Below the pieces are notes generated by a model. The model searched no databases. It worked only from the letters and a program-made list of their open reading frames with translations, and was not told the origin of the DNA. Below are positions 18,607 to 26,374 of a DNA stretch of 64,000 nucleotides, in pieces. The stretch comes from Desulfurococcus sp. (GTDB taxonomy: Archaea; Thermoproteota; Thermoprotei_A; Sulfolobales; Desulfurococcaceae), in NCBI GenBank assembly GCA_026626905.1, contig JAPNUX010000008.1:62001-126000 (forward strand). Reading direction: 5' to 3'. The first letter of the stretch is position 1; each line of letters begins with the position of its first letter. The translations under genes were made by a program, and so were the position numbers.

Positions 18607-19620
18607 GTGCCTGAAGCGCTCGCCAAGCGTATTAAGAATATACCTGGAGTTAGATACGTAGAGAGGGATGGCGAGGCCCGGGCACTCGGGTGGACTAGCT
18701 ACTATAGCGATATAAAGTGGAATATGTACATGATTGGTATAACTGATGTCTGGGAATCCTACTACGGATACTATGGTAGCTACGTCTTCGGACGTGGTGT
18801 TGCCGTAGCAGTACTAGATACAGGCATAGACTATACTCATTCAGACCTCTACGGAAGGGTCGCTTACTGTATTTACACTGTGGGCACTAAAACATATAAA
18901 GGTACAAACCTAAAGAACTGTGCTGACAGAAACGGGCATGGAACACACGTCGCTGGCATTATAGCTGCATCAGTAAACAACGCTGGTAGTGCTGGAGCTG
19001 CCCCTAATGTCACCCTAGTTGCTGTTAAAGTACTCTCGGATTCAGGTAGCGGTACATACACTGATATTACTGAAGGTATTGTTGAAGCCGTAAAGGCTGG
19101 AGCATACATACTAAGCATGTCTCTTGGAGGCCCGAGTGATAGCAGCGTGTTAAGAGATGCATCCTACTGGGCCTACCTGCAGGGTGCTGTACAGGTGGTT
19201 GCAGCAGGTAACAGTGGTGATGGAAACCCCTCAACAAATAATGTAGGCTACCCAGCACGCTATCCATGGGTGATAGCTGTAACAGCAGTGGATTCAAGCG
19301 GTAACACTCCCACGTGGAGTAGCGACGGCTCGGAGGTAGATGTAGCAGCCCCGGGTGTCAACATATACTCCACGTACCCGAACAAGAGGTACGCTTATCT
19401 CAGCGGTACATCTATGGCTACACCCCATGTATCAGCTGTAGTAGCTGTAATAGAGGCGTTAAGATACGCAGCTGGTAAGAGCTGGCTTGACTTCGACGCA
19501 ATCTACGATGTTATTACATCCACAGCCATAGATCTGGGGCCACCAGGCTTCGATGTCTACACAGGATACGGGTTGATCGATGCATATAGTGCAGTGAGGT
19601 ATGCCTTAAGCCTACCCTAG
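18607..19620 (+). CDS. Subtilisin-like serine protease (S8), catalytic part
   Basis: 337-aa open frame with an intact S8 domain: catalytic Asp in VAVLDTGIDYTHSDL, His in NGHGTHVAGIIAAS, oxyanion Asn in VAAGNSGDG, Ser in YLSGTSMATPHVSA. Known relatives are secreted thermostable proteases made as prepro-proteins. Here residues 1-30 still hold the end of the propeptide (IPGVRYVERDGEARALGW), but the signal and first half of the propeptide lie upstream in other frames. GTG 18607 is only the first in-frame start, not a plausible native one. No membrane anchor or C-terminal extension is seen. Confidence 0.85.
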   Translation: MPEALAKRIKNIPGVRYVERDGEARALGWTSYYSDIKWNMYMIGITDVWESYYGYYGSYVFGRGVAVAVLDTGIDYTHSDLYGRVAYCIYTVGTKTYKGTNLKNCADRNGHGTHVAGIIAASVNNAGSAGAAPNVTLVAVKVLSDSGSGTYTDITEGIVEAVKAGAYILSMSLGGPSDSSVLRDASYWAYLQGAVQVVAAGNSGDGNPSTNNVGYPARYPWVIAVTAVDSSGNTPTWSSDGSEVDVAAPGVNIYSTYPNKRYAYLSGTSMATPHVSAVVAVIEALRYAAGKSWLDFDAIYDVITSTAIDLGPPGFDVYTGYGLIDAYSAVRYALSLP

Positions 19621-19704
19621 TTTTCCCTCAATCTATTCTACCTTATAGAGAAAAAGTCATGTAGCTAATTCTAGAAATCTATTTAGGCTTCTAAACTACT
19701 CAGC

Positions 19705-21030
19705 TTATACTGGCGTCGTGAAACCCCACTTCTCTAGTGCTCTCGCCAGCTCTCTGTGCTCTTTAGCGTATACGTCGAGCGGTATCCCCTTTACTATAGC
19801 GTCAAGGGCTTGCCTGACAGCAGCTGCACCTGCTCTAGGTCCGTCGGGGTGCCCGACTACACCGCCTCCTATCTGTAGTACTAGTTCTCTCCCAAGAGCG
19901 TCGATAACTACAGGGAGGTTGCCTGGGTGTAGTCCTCCCGATGAGACAGGCATTGCCGGCTTAATGTGGTGCATTGGCTGCTCGAGGTGGAATATATCGT
20001 TTGAGTCAGGCTTGAAGTGGGTGTCTCTTAATATCCTGGCGTATGCTACTACATCCTGTTTTCCTCCCTCAAGCTTCCCTGCTCCAGCTGTACCCACGTG
20101 TAGCTGGTCTACTCCTATGATCCTGTAGAGTTTTGCCAGCACGTACATTGAGATACCATGGTAGGGATTCCTCGTGAATGCTGCATGCATAGCTCTATGG
20201 GCATGTATAGCTAGCCCGTACTCCTCGGCGAGATCCCTAATGTAGGTTAGAGTGCTCCACCCTGTGATCACAACGTCAACCATTACATACGGGTTACCGT
20301 AGTCTGCAACTAGCTTGAGCCTCCTCTCCATCTCGCGTATATCGGATGTAATGTTAGCAAACCAAGCCTTCCTCTCACCTGTCTCTTTTTCAACCTTATC
20401 TATAACCCTCATGATCTCCTTTGCTCTAGCTTCAAACCTGCAGAAGCTGGGGCTAGTCAGGTTCTCATCGTCTTTAATGTAATCTAATCCACCGCCTAGT
20501 AGCTCTAAAGCTAGCTTTCCAACCTCCTCTGGCGAGTACCCTTCCTTGGGTTTCGGCACAGTCCCCACTATCGGTCTATCCTTAACTCTAAAGATCTCTC
20601 TAACACCCTCGATACCTTTGCTGGGACCCTTGAACCCCTTGAGAAACTCCTTTGGGAGGTATAAGTCTTCTAGCCTCAATCCTTCAACACGCTTCATGCC
20701 GAATATATTTCCAGCCAGCGATGCGAGAAGTCCAGGCATATTTCCTTCTTCGAACAGCTCTACTGGGTATGCTATTCTGATAAGCCAGGAGCCGTCGCCG
20801 AGATCCCTGAAGTAGTATGCCCTCCCGTTCAGCCTTCTAACTCTCTCTACATCGTACCAGTTGTAGAGGCTTGTCCACGTACCAGTGCTACTCTCTGCTG
20901 CTACTCCTCCAGCTGCATCCTCAATTGTGAAGCCTTTAGCTGGTTTAACTCTATATACTGCTATTACATGCTTTTCAGGGTCGGGGGTGAACCCTTTATC
21001 AACGTACTCATGGTATACCTCGAACTCCAT
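19705..21030 (-). CDS. rbcL: Ribulose-1,5-bisphosphate carboxylase, form III
   Basis: 441 aa. Active-site elements: GTVPKPKEGYS (substrate Lys), YIKDDENLTS (carbamylated Lys plus metal Asp and Glu), HAHRAMHAAF, loop 6 GTAGAGKLEGG, and SSGGLHPGN. Overall it resembles Thermococcus-type form III enzymes, which in archaea use RuBP made from AMP (with AMP phosphorylase and ribose-1,5-bisphosphate isomerase) and feed 3-phosphoglycerate into central metabolism; neither partner is in this window. The frame extends to GTG 21051. ATG 21030 matches homologue N-termini better, and an AT-rich TATA candidate lies near 21061-21070. Confidence 0.95.
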   Translation of the reverse strand: MEFEVYHEYVDKGFTPDPEKHVIAVYRVKPAKGFTIEDAAGGVAAESSTGTWTSLYNWYDVERVRRLNGRAYYFRDLGDGSWLIRIAYPVELFEEGNMPGLLASLAGNIFGMKRVEGLRLEDLYLPKEFLKGFKGPSKGIEGVREIFRVKDRPIVGTVPKPKEGYSPEEVGKLALELLGGGLDYIKDDENLTSPSFCRFEARAKEIMRVIDKVEKETGERKAWFANITSDIREMERRLKLVADYGNPYVMVDVVITGWSTLTYIRDLAEEYGLAIHAHRAMHAAFTRNPYHGISMYVLAKLYRIIGVDQLHVGTAGAGKLEGGKQDVVAYARILRDTHFKPDSNDIFHLEQPMHHIKPAMPVSSGGLHPGNLPVVIDALGRELVLQIGGGVVGHPDGPRAGAAAVRQALDAIVKGIPLDVYAKEHRELARALEKWGFTTPV

Positions 21031-21051
21031 TTTCCCGCTCAAAGACAACAC

Positions 21052-21111
21052 CTTGAGCGAATAAATATGATTGAAACCTTATATTTCTTTAGTTAGGCAT
21101 TAGGTGTCTTC
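21052..21111. promoter_or_regulatory. Divergent promoter region, rbcL and archease
   Basis: A 60-bp spacer between divergent genes. CTTATATTT (21078-21086) lies about 30 bp before the archease ATG, and ATAAATATG (21061-21069) reads as a minus-strand TATA-like box for rbcL. A GGTG Shine-Dalgarno precedes the archease ATG. Confidence 0.5.
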
Positions 21112-21579
21112 ATGGAGAATAAGGTGGTGTACTCTAGGAGTGGTAGATTCGACTTCCTAGAACACATGAGTGATATCTACGTTAGAGCGTATGGTAGCAG
21201 TATACTAGAACTCTACGAGAATGCTGGGCTGGCACTCTTCGACTCCATGGTTAACATCGACCATGTAAAGCCAGAGGTAGTGAAGCATGTAGAAGTAGAG
21301 GGATTCGACTTAGAAAGCCTCCTCTACAAGTGGCTTGAAGAGCTCCTAATCCTCTACTACACAGAGAGACTTATGTGTAGCAGCATCAATGTCGTGGAGT
21401 TTAGAGTAGAGGAGAGTGGCGGGGAAGCAGTCCACAGGCTGAAGGCTAGGGTTGAATGCGAGACATTTAATCCGGCAAGACATGAAGCTAGAGTTGAAGT
21501 TAAATCACCAACATACAGTTTAATGAGGATACTAAAGCATGAACATGGATGGGAAGCTTACTTCGTGCTAGACATATAG
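21112..21579 (+). CDS. Archease
   Basis: 155-aa archease, the cofactor that speeds guanylylation and turnover of the RNA ligase RtcB and is thus linked to tRNA splicing, fitting the several spliced RNAs here. Features: FDFLEHMSDIYVRAYGSSIL with the conserved His-x-x-Asp, ELYENAGLALFDSMVN, and the C-terminal LMRILKHEHGWEAYFVLDI. RtcB itself is not in the window. The 3' end overlaps the convergent archaemetzincin gene by 22 nt. Confidence 0.92.
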   Translation: MENKVVYSRSGRFDFLEHMSDIYVRAYGSSILELYENAGLALFDSMVNIDHVKPEVVKHVEVEGFDLESLLYKWLEELLILYYTERLMCSSINVVEFRVEESGGEAVHRLKARVECETFNPARHEARVEVKSPTYSLMRILKHEHGWEAYFVLDI

Positions 21580-22133
21580 TGTTTAATAGCCAGCGAGCAC
21601 TTCTCGCAGAAGAATCTGGATTTACTGTCAACCCCCAGGATATCATTGCTGTAGTTCATGACGCAGCCGGGTGTAATGCAGTGGTCTAGTCCTGCTAGAT
21701 GGCCGAGTTCATGCACGCACTCCTTCACAAGCCTCTCAAAATACAGGTTGAAGTCGGGGGGTTGACCGTAGAATTCAGGCTTAAGCCTCTTAGTGAAGAC
21801 TACTGCTGTACGAGTATTCTTTAAAGCCAAGCCGAAAATAAAGTTGAAGTCTTCTTCAAACCCGTCGAGATACCCGATCCCGAGGATCACTGTGTCATCG
21901 TCTACACCGGCCAGCCTGATAGTAGAGTGCAGGTAGTCAGCTACACAGTTAGCTAGATACTGCCTCCTCTCCCAGCTGAAGCATTTAATCGGGGGTTTTA
22001 CAACCTCACTCCACGTGGTTAACTCTACTCTCACACCACTCTTCTCGAAAGCTTCTCTTATAGCCTCGGAGAGAGCATCCAGGTATTCCAGTACACCGTA
22101 GCTTGTTAACGGAACCAGTATTATTCTAGTCAA
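21558..22133 (-). CDS. amzA: Archaemetzincin, zinc metalloprotease
   Basis: 191 aa. Metzincin signature HELGHLAGLDHC (zinc ligands H, H, H and general-base E) followed by CVMNYSND and the FFCEKCSLA Cys pair, which bind a second zinc in archaemetzincins. N-terminal RIILVPLTSYG. Cellular substrates are unknown. It is convergent with and overlaps archease. Confidence 0.93.
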   Translation of the reverse strand: MTRIILVPLTSYGVLEYLDALSEAIREAFEKSGVRVELTTWSEVVKPPIKCFSWERRQYLANCVADYLHSTIRLAGVDDDTVILGIGYLDGFEEDFNFIFGLALKNTRTAVVFTKRLKPEFYGQPPDFNLYFERLVKECVHELGHLAGLDHCITPGCVMNYSNDILGVDSKSRFFCEKCSLAIKHYMSSTK

Positions 22134-22184
22134 GACCTAGCACCGAGGGGAATAAAGAGCTCGGTATAATATAAGTGTTAGCAA

Positions 22185-22257
22185 TGCCGCCGCGGGGACT
22201 CGAACCCCGGACCCCCCGGTCTTCAGCCGGGTGCTCTCCCAGCTGAGCTACGGCGGC
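22185..22257 (-). tRNA. tRNA-Phe (GAA)
   Basis: On the minus strand, acceptor GCCGCCG/CGGCGGC, discriminator A, anticodon loop with GAA flanked by CCGGC/ACCGG-type stem, T-loop TTCGAGT. No intron and no encoded CCA. Confidence 0.95.
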
Positions 22258-22318
22258 CTCTAGAGTTATGATGAGAGTTCAGGGTTTATTAGGCTTTCTC
22301 CTCAAGGCTATTAAAAAG

Positions 22319-22324
22319 TTATAA
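22319..22324 (+). promoter_or_regulatory. TATA box of the nucleotidyltransferase-dcd operon
   Basis: TTATAA preceded by AAAAAG, about 40 bp before the start codon, with a GAGGTGGG Shine-Dalgarno between. Position fits a crenarchaeal promoter. Confidence 0.5.
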
Positions 22325-22361
22325 TACATCTTCGAGAGTAAGAGTATCCGAGGTGGGATGC

Positions 22362-23072
22362 TTGCTAGCCGTAATACTTGCTGGCGGGTATGGTAAGAGG
22401 CTCAAGCCGTTTACTGATGAATTACCGAAGCCCCTGGTACCTGTTGGCGAGAAACCAATCCTCGAGTGGCAGATTACATGGTTGAAGATGCATGGCTTCA
22501 AGGAGGTGGTACTGCTAGTCGGGTACAGGAAGGAGAAGATCATAGAGAGCATTGGAAGTGGATGCAAGCTCGGCGTTAAAGTCACCTACGTAGTCGAGGA
22601 TGAACCACTAGGTACAGGCGGGGCAATAAAGAACGCTGAGCACATACTCTCCAAGGTGGATTCATTCCTAGTAGTCAACGGCGATATAATAACTAATTTA
22701 AACCCGTTAAAGCTCTTCGAGACTCTTGAGAGAGATAAGTACCTGGGTGTAATAGCTTCAATACCTCTACCAAGCCCCTACGGAGTCTTGGAGATAGAAG
22801 GCGAGAACAAGGTTAGAGGATTCATTGAGAAGCCTCAGCTCAGCGACTACTGGATTAATGCTGGAGTATACGCTTTGAGATCAGAGTCCCTCAAGTACTT
22901 CCCTGAGAAAGGGGATCTTGAGAAGACAGCTTTCCCCGCTATGGCTAAGGATGGCGTGCTAGGAGCTTACAGGTATACAGGCGTCTTCTGGAAGGCTATA
23001 GATACATTCAAGGAGCTAGAGGAGGCTTCTAGAGCAGTCAACGAGATATTCAAGCGGGTGGAGCAGCATTGA
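22362..23072 (+). CDS. Sugar-1-phosphate nucleotidyltransferase
   Basis: 236 aa. The nucleotidyltransferase signature LAGGYGKRLKPFTDELPKPL (near the start), then VNGDIITNL and FIEKPQ. It is a short single-domain enzyme of the mannose-1-phosphate guanylyltransferase/glucose-1-phosphate thymidylyltransferase type, making NDP-sugars for glycans. The sugar and nucleotide cannot be told from sequence. GTG 22353 is also in frame, but GAGGTGGG (22349-22356) fits TTG 22362 better. The dcd gene overlaps its stop by 4 nt. Confidence 0.88.
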   Translation: MLAVILAGGYGKRLKPFTDELPKPLVPVGEKPILEWQITWLKMHGFKEVVLLVGYRKEKIIESIGSGCKLGVKVTYVVEDEPLGTGGAIKNAEHILSKVDSFLVVNGDIITNLNPLKLFETLERDKYLGVIASIPLPSPYGVLEIEGENKVRGFIEKPQLSDYWINAGVYALRSESLKYFPEKGDLEKTAFPAMAKDGVLGAYRYTGVFWKAIDTFKELEEASRAVNEIFKRVEQH

Positions 23073-23599
23073 TTCTCAGCGACTGGGATATAAGAGTATA
23101 CATTGAGAAAAAGCTACTAGTAATTAACCCGCTACTAGAAGACACGATTAGAGAGAATGGTGTAGACTTGAGATTCGGTAACGAATTCTGCAGATTCAAG
23201 AAGACGAATACAGTGGTCGATACATTGAGAAGCAGCGTGGATGATGTCTTAGAGTGCTTTAAGGTTGGGGGAGAAGGCTTCGTAGTAAACCCTCTCGAAC
23301 ACGTTCTCACGACAACACTAGAGTACGTTGAATTCCCTAGCGATCTAGTAGGCTTAGTAAACTTGAGGAGCACTTTCGCTAGGTACGGGCTTTACATACC
23401 CCCCACAGTAATAGATGCAGGATTCAAAGGTAATATAACAATAGAGCTGGTCGGTAGCACTATACCTGTAAAAGTCTACCCGGGTCAGAGATTCCTCCAC
23501 TTAATCCTTGCTAGAACAAGCAGTCCAGTCTACAGGCCGTACTCAGGTAAGTATCAGGGGCAAACGGGGGTAACACCACCGAAGCCAGATGAGCTGTAG
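23069..23599 (+). CDS. dcd: dCTP deaminase
   Basis: 176 aa. Converts dCTP to dUTP and ammonia on the path to dTMP. Features: LSDWDIRVYIEK, NGVDLRFGNEF, the NLRSTFARYGLY motif and IDAGFKGNITIEL with the catalytic Glu; tail KYQGQTG. TTG start overlaps the previous stop (TTGA). It complements thyX at 29718, which uses dUMP. Confidence 0.93.
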   Translation: MILSDWDIRVYIEKKLLVINPLLEDTIRENGVDLRFGNEFCRFKKTNTVVDTLRSSVDDVLECFKVGGEGFVVNPLEHVLTTTLEYVEFPSDLVGLVNLRSTFARYGLYIPPTVIDAGFKGNITIELVGSTIPVKVYPGQRFLHLILARTSSPVYRPYSGKYQGQTGVTPPKPDEL

Positions 23600-23632
23600 C
23601 TACCAGCTACACTGGTCTTCCTGTTAAAGTAG

Positions 23633-23740
23633 TGCCGCCGCCGGGATTTGAACCCGGGTATCCCGCACCCGCCAGCTGCAGGCCTAGGGTGTCACGGGCT
23701 CGAGAGGCCCGCATACTTGACCGGGCTATACTACGGCGGC
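23633..23740 (-). tRNA. tRNA-Glu (CTC) with one intron in the variable region
   Basis: Acceptor GCCGCCG/CGGCGGC, anticodon arm CGGGC-CTCTCGA-GCCCG, anticodon CTC, T-arm CCGGG-TTCAAAT-CCCGG, discriminator A. The T stem follows only after 33 extra nt, removed as an intron (+ strand 23660-23692) at about tRNA position 45/46. The spliced tRNA is 75 nt. Confidence 0.92.
23660..23692 (-). other. Intron of tRNA-Glu, non-canonical position
   Basis: 33 nt. On the RNA strand, exon CCCG pairs with intron CGGG (4 bp), with three-nt bulges UG/A and AU/A, an inner helix CACCC/GGGUG and an outer helix CUCGAG/CCCGGG with one mismatch. This is a standard bulge-helix-bulge and predicts a join of ...GCCCGTG to ACCCGGG.... 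Confidence 0.85.
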
Positions 23741-23846
23741 TTAACTAGTGAATAGGATTCCAATGGAAGGCTTTTAAAGTTTCTCCCTCCTTGTTCCCTA
23801 CTGATATCTACATGGTTAACCCCCCAGTCTTCTAGGTGAACACGGC

Positions 23847-24848
23847 TTGAAAGCCATGGTTCTCTACAAGCCTGCACCAGCTGAAACAAAGCCTCTTAGA
23901 TACATGGATGTAGATAAGCCGGAACCGGGGAGAGACGAGGTCTTAATCAGAGTGCTTAAATGCGGTGTCTGCAGGACAGACCTCCATATAGTTGAAGGCG
24001 AGCTTAAACCAGTCAAGCTTCCACTAATACCTGGACACCAGGTCATAGGTGTAGTAGAGGACGTAGGTGAAGGTGTAACAGGTGTCTCCAGGGGTGAGAG
24101 AATTGGTGTACCCTGGCTCTACTATGCTTGCGGGGAGTGCAGGTACTGTAGGAGAGGCTTAGAGAACCTATGCGAGAAAGCATTATTCACAGGATACAGC
24201 GTGGATGGAGGCTACGCTGAATACATGCTTGCAAAAGCCGACTTCATTCACAGAATACCTAGCGGTATAGACGATCTTCACGCAGCTCCTTTAATGTGTG
24301 CTGGTGCAGTAGGCTACAGGTCGCTTAAGCTAACAGGTCTCCTAGGCGTGGAGAATGCTACTCTAGGCCTCTTCGGCTACGGGTCAGCAGCCCACCTAGT
24401 CTTACAGATAGCTAAGAAGCTAGGGTTAAACGTGTATGTTTTCACGGGGAGCAAGTGGAAGATTGAGAAGGCTCTCGAGAATGGTGCTGACTGGGCTGGC
24501 CTTACAAGCGAGGAACCGCCGAGAAAACTTGATGCTGCAATAGTGTATGCTCCAGCCTCCCAGGTCTTCGTGGAAGCCTTGAGGAAGCTGGATAGAGGTG
24601 GAAGAGTAGTGCTAGCTGAAATATACATGACACCTATTGAGAGACTCGAATACAGCCTCCTCTGGCATGAAAGAGAAGTTAAGAGTGTAGCTAATGTGAC
24701 GAGAAGAGATGTAAGAGAAGTCCTCGAGATAGCAGTAAAATACGGCGTGAAACCTGAGGTGAAAACCTATAGTCTTAGTGAAGCAAACGAAGCACTCTTA
24801 GAGTTGAAGAAAGGGCATCTCGGCCAGATAGTACTCGATACTACTTGA
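23847..24848 (+). CDS. Zinc-dependent alcohol dehydrogenase (MDR family)
   Basis: 333 aa. Catalytic zinc Cys in CGVCRTDLHIVEG; PGHQVIGVVEDVG carries GHQ instead of the commoner GHE, as in the CAD2-like subgroup; structural zinc cysteines in CGECRYCRRGLENLC; Rossmann GLFGYGSAAHLVLQIA. TTG start with a TTTTAAA box at 23772-23778, about 70 bp upstream. An NAD(P)-dependent oxidoreductase; substrate unknown. Confidence 0.9.
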   Translation: MKAMVLYKPAPAETKPLRYMDVDKPEPGRDEVLIRVLKCGVCRTDLHIVEGELKPVKLPLIPGHQVIGVVEDVGEGVTGVSRGERIGVPWLYYACGECRYCRRGLENLCEKALFTGYSVDGGYAEYMLAKADFIHRIPSGIDDLHAAPLMCAGAVGYRSLKLTGLLGVENATLGLFGYGSAAHLVLQIAKKLGLNVYVFTGSKWKIEKALENGADWAGLTSEEPPRKLDAAIVYAPASQVFVEALRKLDRGGRVVLAEIYMTPIERLEYSLLWHEREVKSVANVTRRDVREVLEIAVKYGVKPEVKTYSLSEANEALLELKKGHLGQIVLDTT

Positions 24849-24866
24849 GACTCTGCAGGGAACCCC

Positions 24867-25274
24867 TTACTCTATGCTAGAACTAGAGCATGGTATACCT
24901 CGAGCTTTAAACTGGGTGAATCTAAGTAAACCCTTCAATTCCCGCCTCCAGAGCACAATAAGAAGGAGTAGTAGCACTTGTCCTAAGTCTACAGATATGC
25001 TTCCCCCTCTACCACTTATCTCCAGTAGGATAAATGGGTATATCAGGATCTCCTCATACCTTGACATTACGTAGATTACAAAGTAGTGAACAGCTATTAA
25101 GGTAGTGGAAAATGCTGTTACAATAATCCTCGCAGCTCCCTTCAGCTCGAAGAGAGAAGCTAAAATAATTAAGAGTATTATGAGGAGTCCAGCCAGGGAG
25201 CTGAGAGCGTAGACAGAAGGATCCAGCATTAACATAGTTTCCCTCAACCCCTGCTCCACAGTCATCGAATCCAT
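24867..25274 (-). CDS. Small hypothetical membrane protein
   Basis: 135 aa with three to four hydrophobic segments (about residues 20-42, 47-68, 76-86 and 96-108) and a basic C-terminus. I do not recognise the family. A TATA-like TTTAAA at 25286-25291 on the minus strand would place the transcript start near ATG 25265 (residue 4), so translation may be leaderless from there. It is convergent with the alcohol dehydrogenase. Confidence 0.6.
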   Translation of the reverse strand: MDSMTVEQGLRETMLMLDPSVYALSSLAGLLIILLIILASLFELKGAARIIVTAFSTTLIAVHYFVIYVMSRYEEILIYPFILLEISGRGGSISVDLGQVLLLLLIVLWRRELKGLLRFTQFKARGIPCSSSSIE

Positions 25275-25354
25275 TTATACATGCAGTTTTAAATATTGGT
25301 GAAGAACCAACAAGGCTTCCCCGCTTCCCGATACATCTCTACCTGCAGTAATAA

Positions 25355-25404
25355 TCAGATGTTCCGGCTTATCTCACCGCTCAATAGACCCTCTTCTTCA
25401 TCAT
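25355..25404 (-). ncRNA. Candidate C/D box sRNA
   Basis: On the minus strand: C box ATGATGA (25398-25404), 13-nt segment, D'-like TTGA, GCG, C'-like GTGAGAT, 12-nt segment AAGCCGGAACAT, D box CTGA (25355-25358). The 50-nt core and two-guide layout match archaeal 2'-O-methylation guides. D' and C' are degenerate and flanking pairing is weak. No rRNA or tRNA target was checked. It lies in an otherwise empty 267-bp gap. Confidence 0.4.
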
Positions 25405-25541
25405 CTAAACTTAGACCTATCTCCTAAGATACTTAAATCCACTTCTTCGGTCTTCTCAGACCACCTCAATCCGCTTAGCAGCAGGTATACACCTGAAATA
25501 TTTTTTACTCTTACTCTTTTATACACTTAGGTTGTAGTGGA

Positions 25542-25617
25542 GCGGCGGTCGTCTAGCCTGGACTAGGACGCCGGCCCTCCAAGCCGGAGATCCCGGGTTC
25601 AAATCCCGGCCGCCGCA
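25542..25617 (+). tRNA. tRNA-Gly (TCC)
   Basis: Acceptor GCGGCGG/CCGCCGC, anticodon arm CCGGC-CCTCCAA-GCCGG, anticodon TCC, T-loop TTCAAAT, discriminator A. No intron. A T-rich, TATA-like stretch (about 25500-25525) precedes it. Confidence 0.95.
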
Positions 25618-25643
25618 CTCTTCTCATTGAACCCCAGTTGAAT

Positions 25644-26276
25644 TTAATGAGAAGTTGCTACCAGGAGTACTTTAATGTCTTTCAACTTCTCTAGCTTCTT
25701 GAACTCTAGGTACTCGCCGAGTGCATCAGTGACGTATACTACAGTATTTCTCTCGGAGAGCTTCTCTAGTACAATCTTTTTAACTGGTATTCTAACCTCG
25801 CGGGCTACATAGTAGCCTTGACTTGAAAGCTCAGATGCTATAATAGCTTTGAAGTGTAGCTCCCTGTATTCAGCGAATGATTCTATAATCTGCTTGAATC
25901 CATTTGAGAGGACTACTACATCGCTTAAATTAACTTTTAATGCTTCAAGGACTCTGAGTAAATTACTATTGAAGGTAAGGCTTCGAGACGCCTGCTTAAC
26001 ACACTCCTCAATACTCCTAGAATTCAGGAATCCTGCAGTCACTGGAATCACTAGGAGGCGCCTGGAGTCTGATACATCGAGAAGTTTATCCAGGATGCGG
26101 AAGAATCTATCTGTTAAAGCTGCTAGCTTAGTGAACAATAAGGCTAGAAGCAGGTGTTTCAGGAGCCTACTATCTAGCTTAGACACCAAGCACTTCTCGA
26201 AAACCCTAGTCGAGTTCTCAGCGATAATTGTGCCATCGAAGTCTACTACAACTAGTAGTTTCCTAGGGGATTTCAC
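25644..26276 (-). CDS. HAD-superfamily phosphatase
   Basis: 210 aa. Motif I VVVDFDGTIIAE (nucleophile Asp and general acid Asp), motif II VVVLSNGFKQ, a Lys in PVKKIVLEK as the likely motif III, then VTDALGEYLEF at motif IV. The fold resembles SerB-like phosphatases with a helical cap (about residues 25-100). The motif IV acid pattern differs from GDxxxD, so the substrate is uncertain. A TATA-like GTATATAAATAC lies upstream around 26329-26341. Confidence 0.75.
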   Translation of the reverse strand: MKSPRKLLVVVDFDGTIIAENSTRVFEKCLVSKLDSRLLKHLLLALLFTKLAALTDRFFRILDKLLDVSDSRRLLVIPVTAGFLNSRSIEECVKQASRSLTFNSNLLRVLEALKVNLSDVVVLSNGFKQIIESFAEYRELHFKAIIASELSSQGYYVAREVRIPVKKIVLEKLSERNTVVYVTDALGEYLEFKKLEKLKDIKVLLVATSH

Positions 26277-26345
26277 CTGGAGGACACCCGGCTTACCGAG
26301 TAGCTATTACGCGTAGTAATTGATCTACGTATTTATATACCTCGA

Positions 26346-26360
26346 GTTAAATATATTTTA
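26346..26360 (+). promoter_or_regulatory. TATA-like element before the membrane protein-glycosyltransferase pair
   Basis: TTAAATATATTTTAC centred about 22 bp before ATG 26375. This spacing would place transcription start at or beside the ATG, implying a leaderless message. Confidence 0.45.
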
Positions 26361-26374
26361 CTGGTGTACCATTA

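Noticed and set aside
21558-21579. 22-nt convergent overlap of archease and archaemetzincin as a misannotated end
   Set aside because: Both C-termini match their families, so the overlap is real.
24874-25074. Short plus-strand frame opposite the small membrane protein gene
   Set aside because: Composition is not protein-like and it mirrors the minus-strand gene, whose hydrophobic periodicity is clear.
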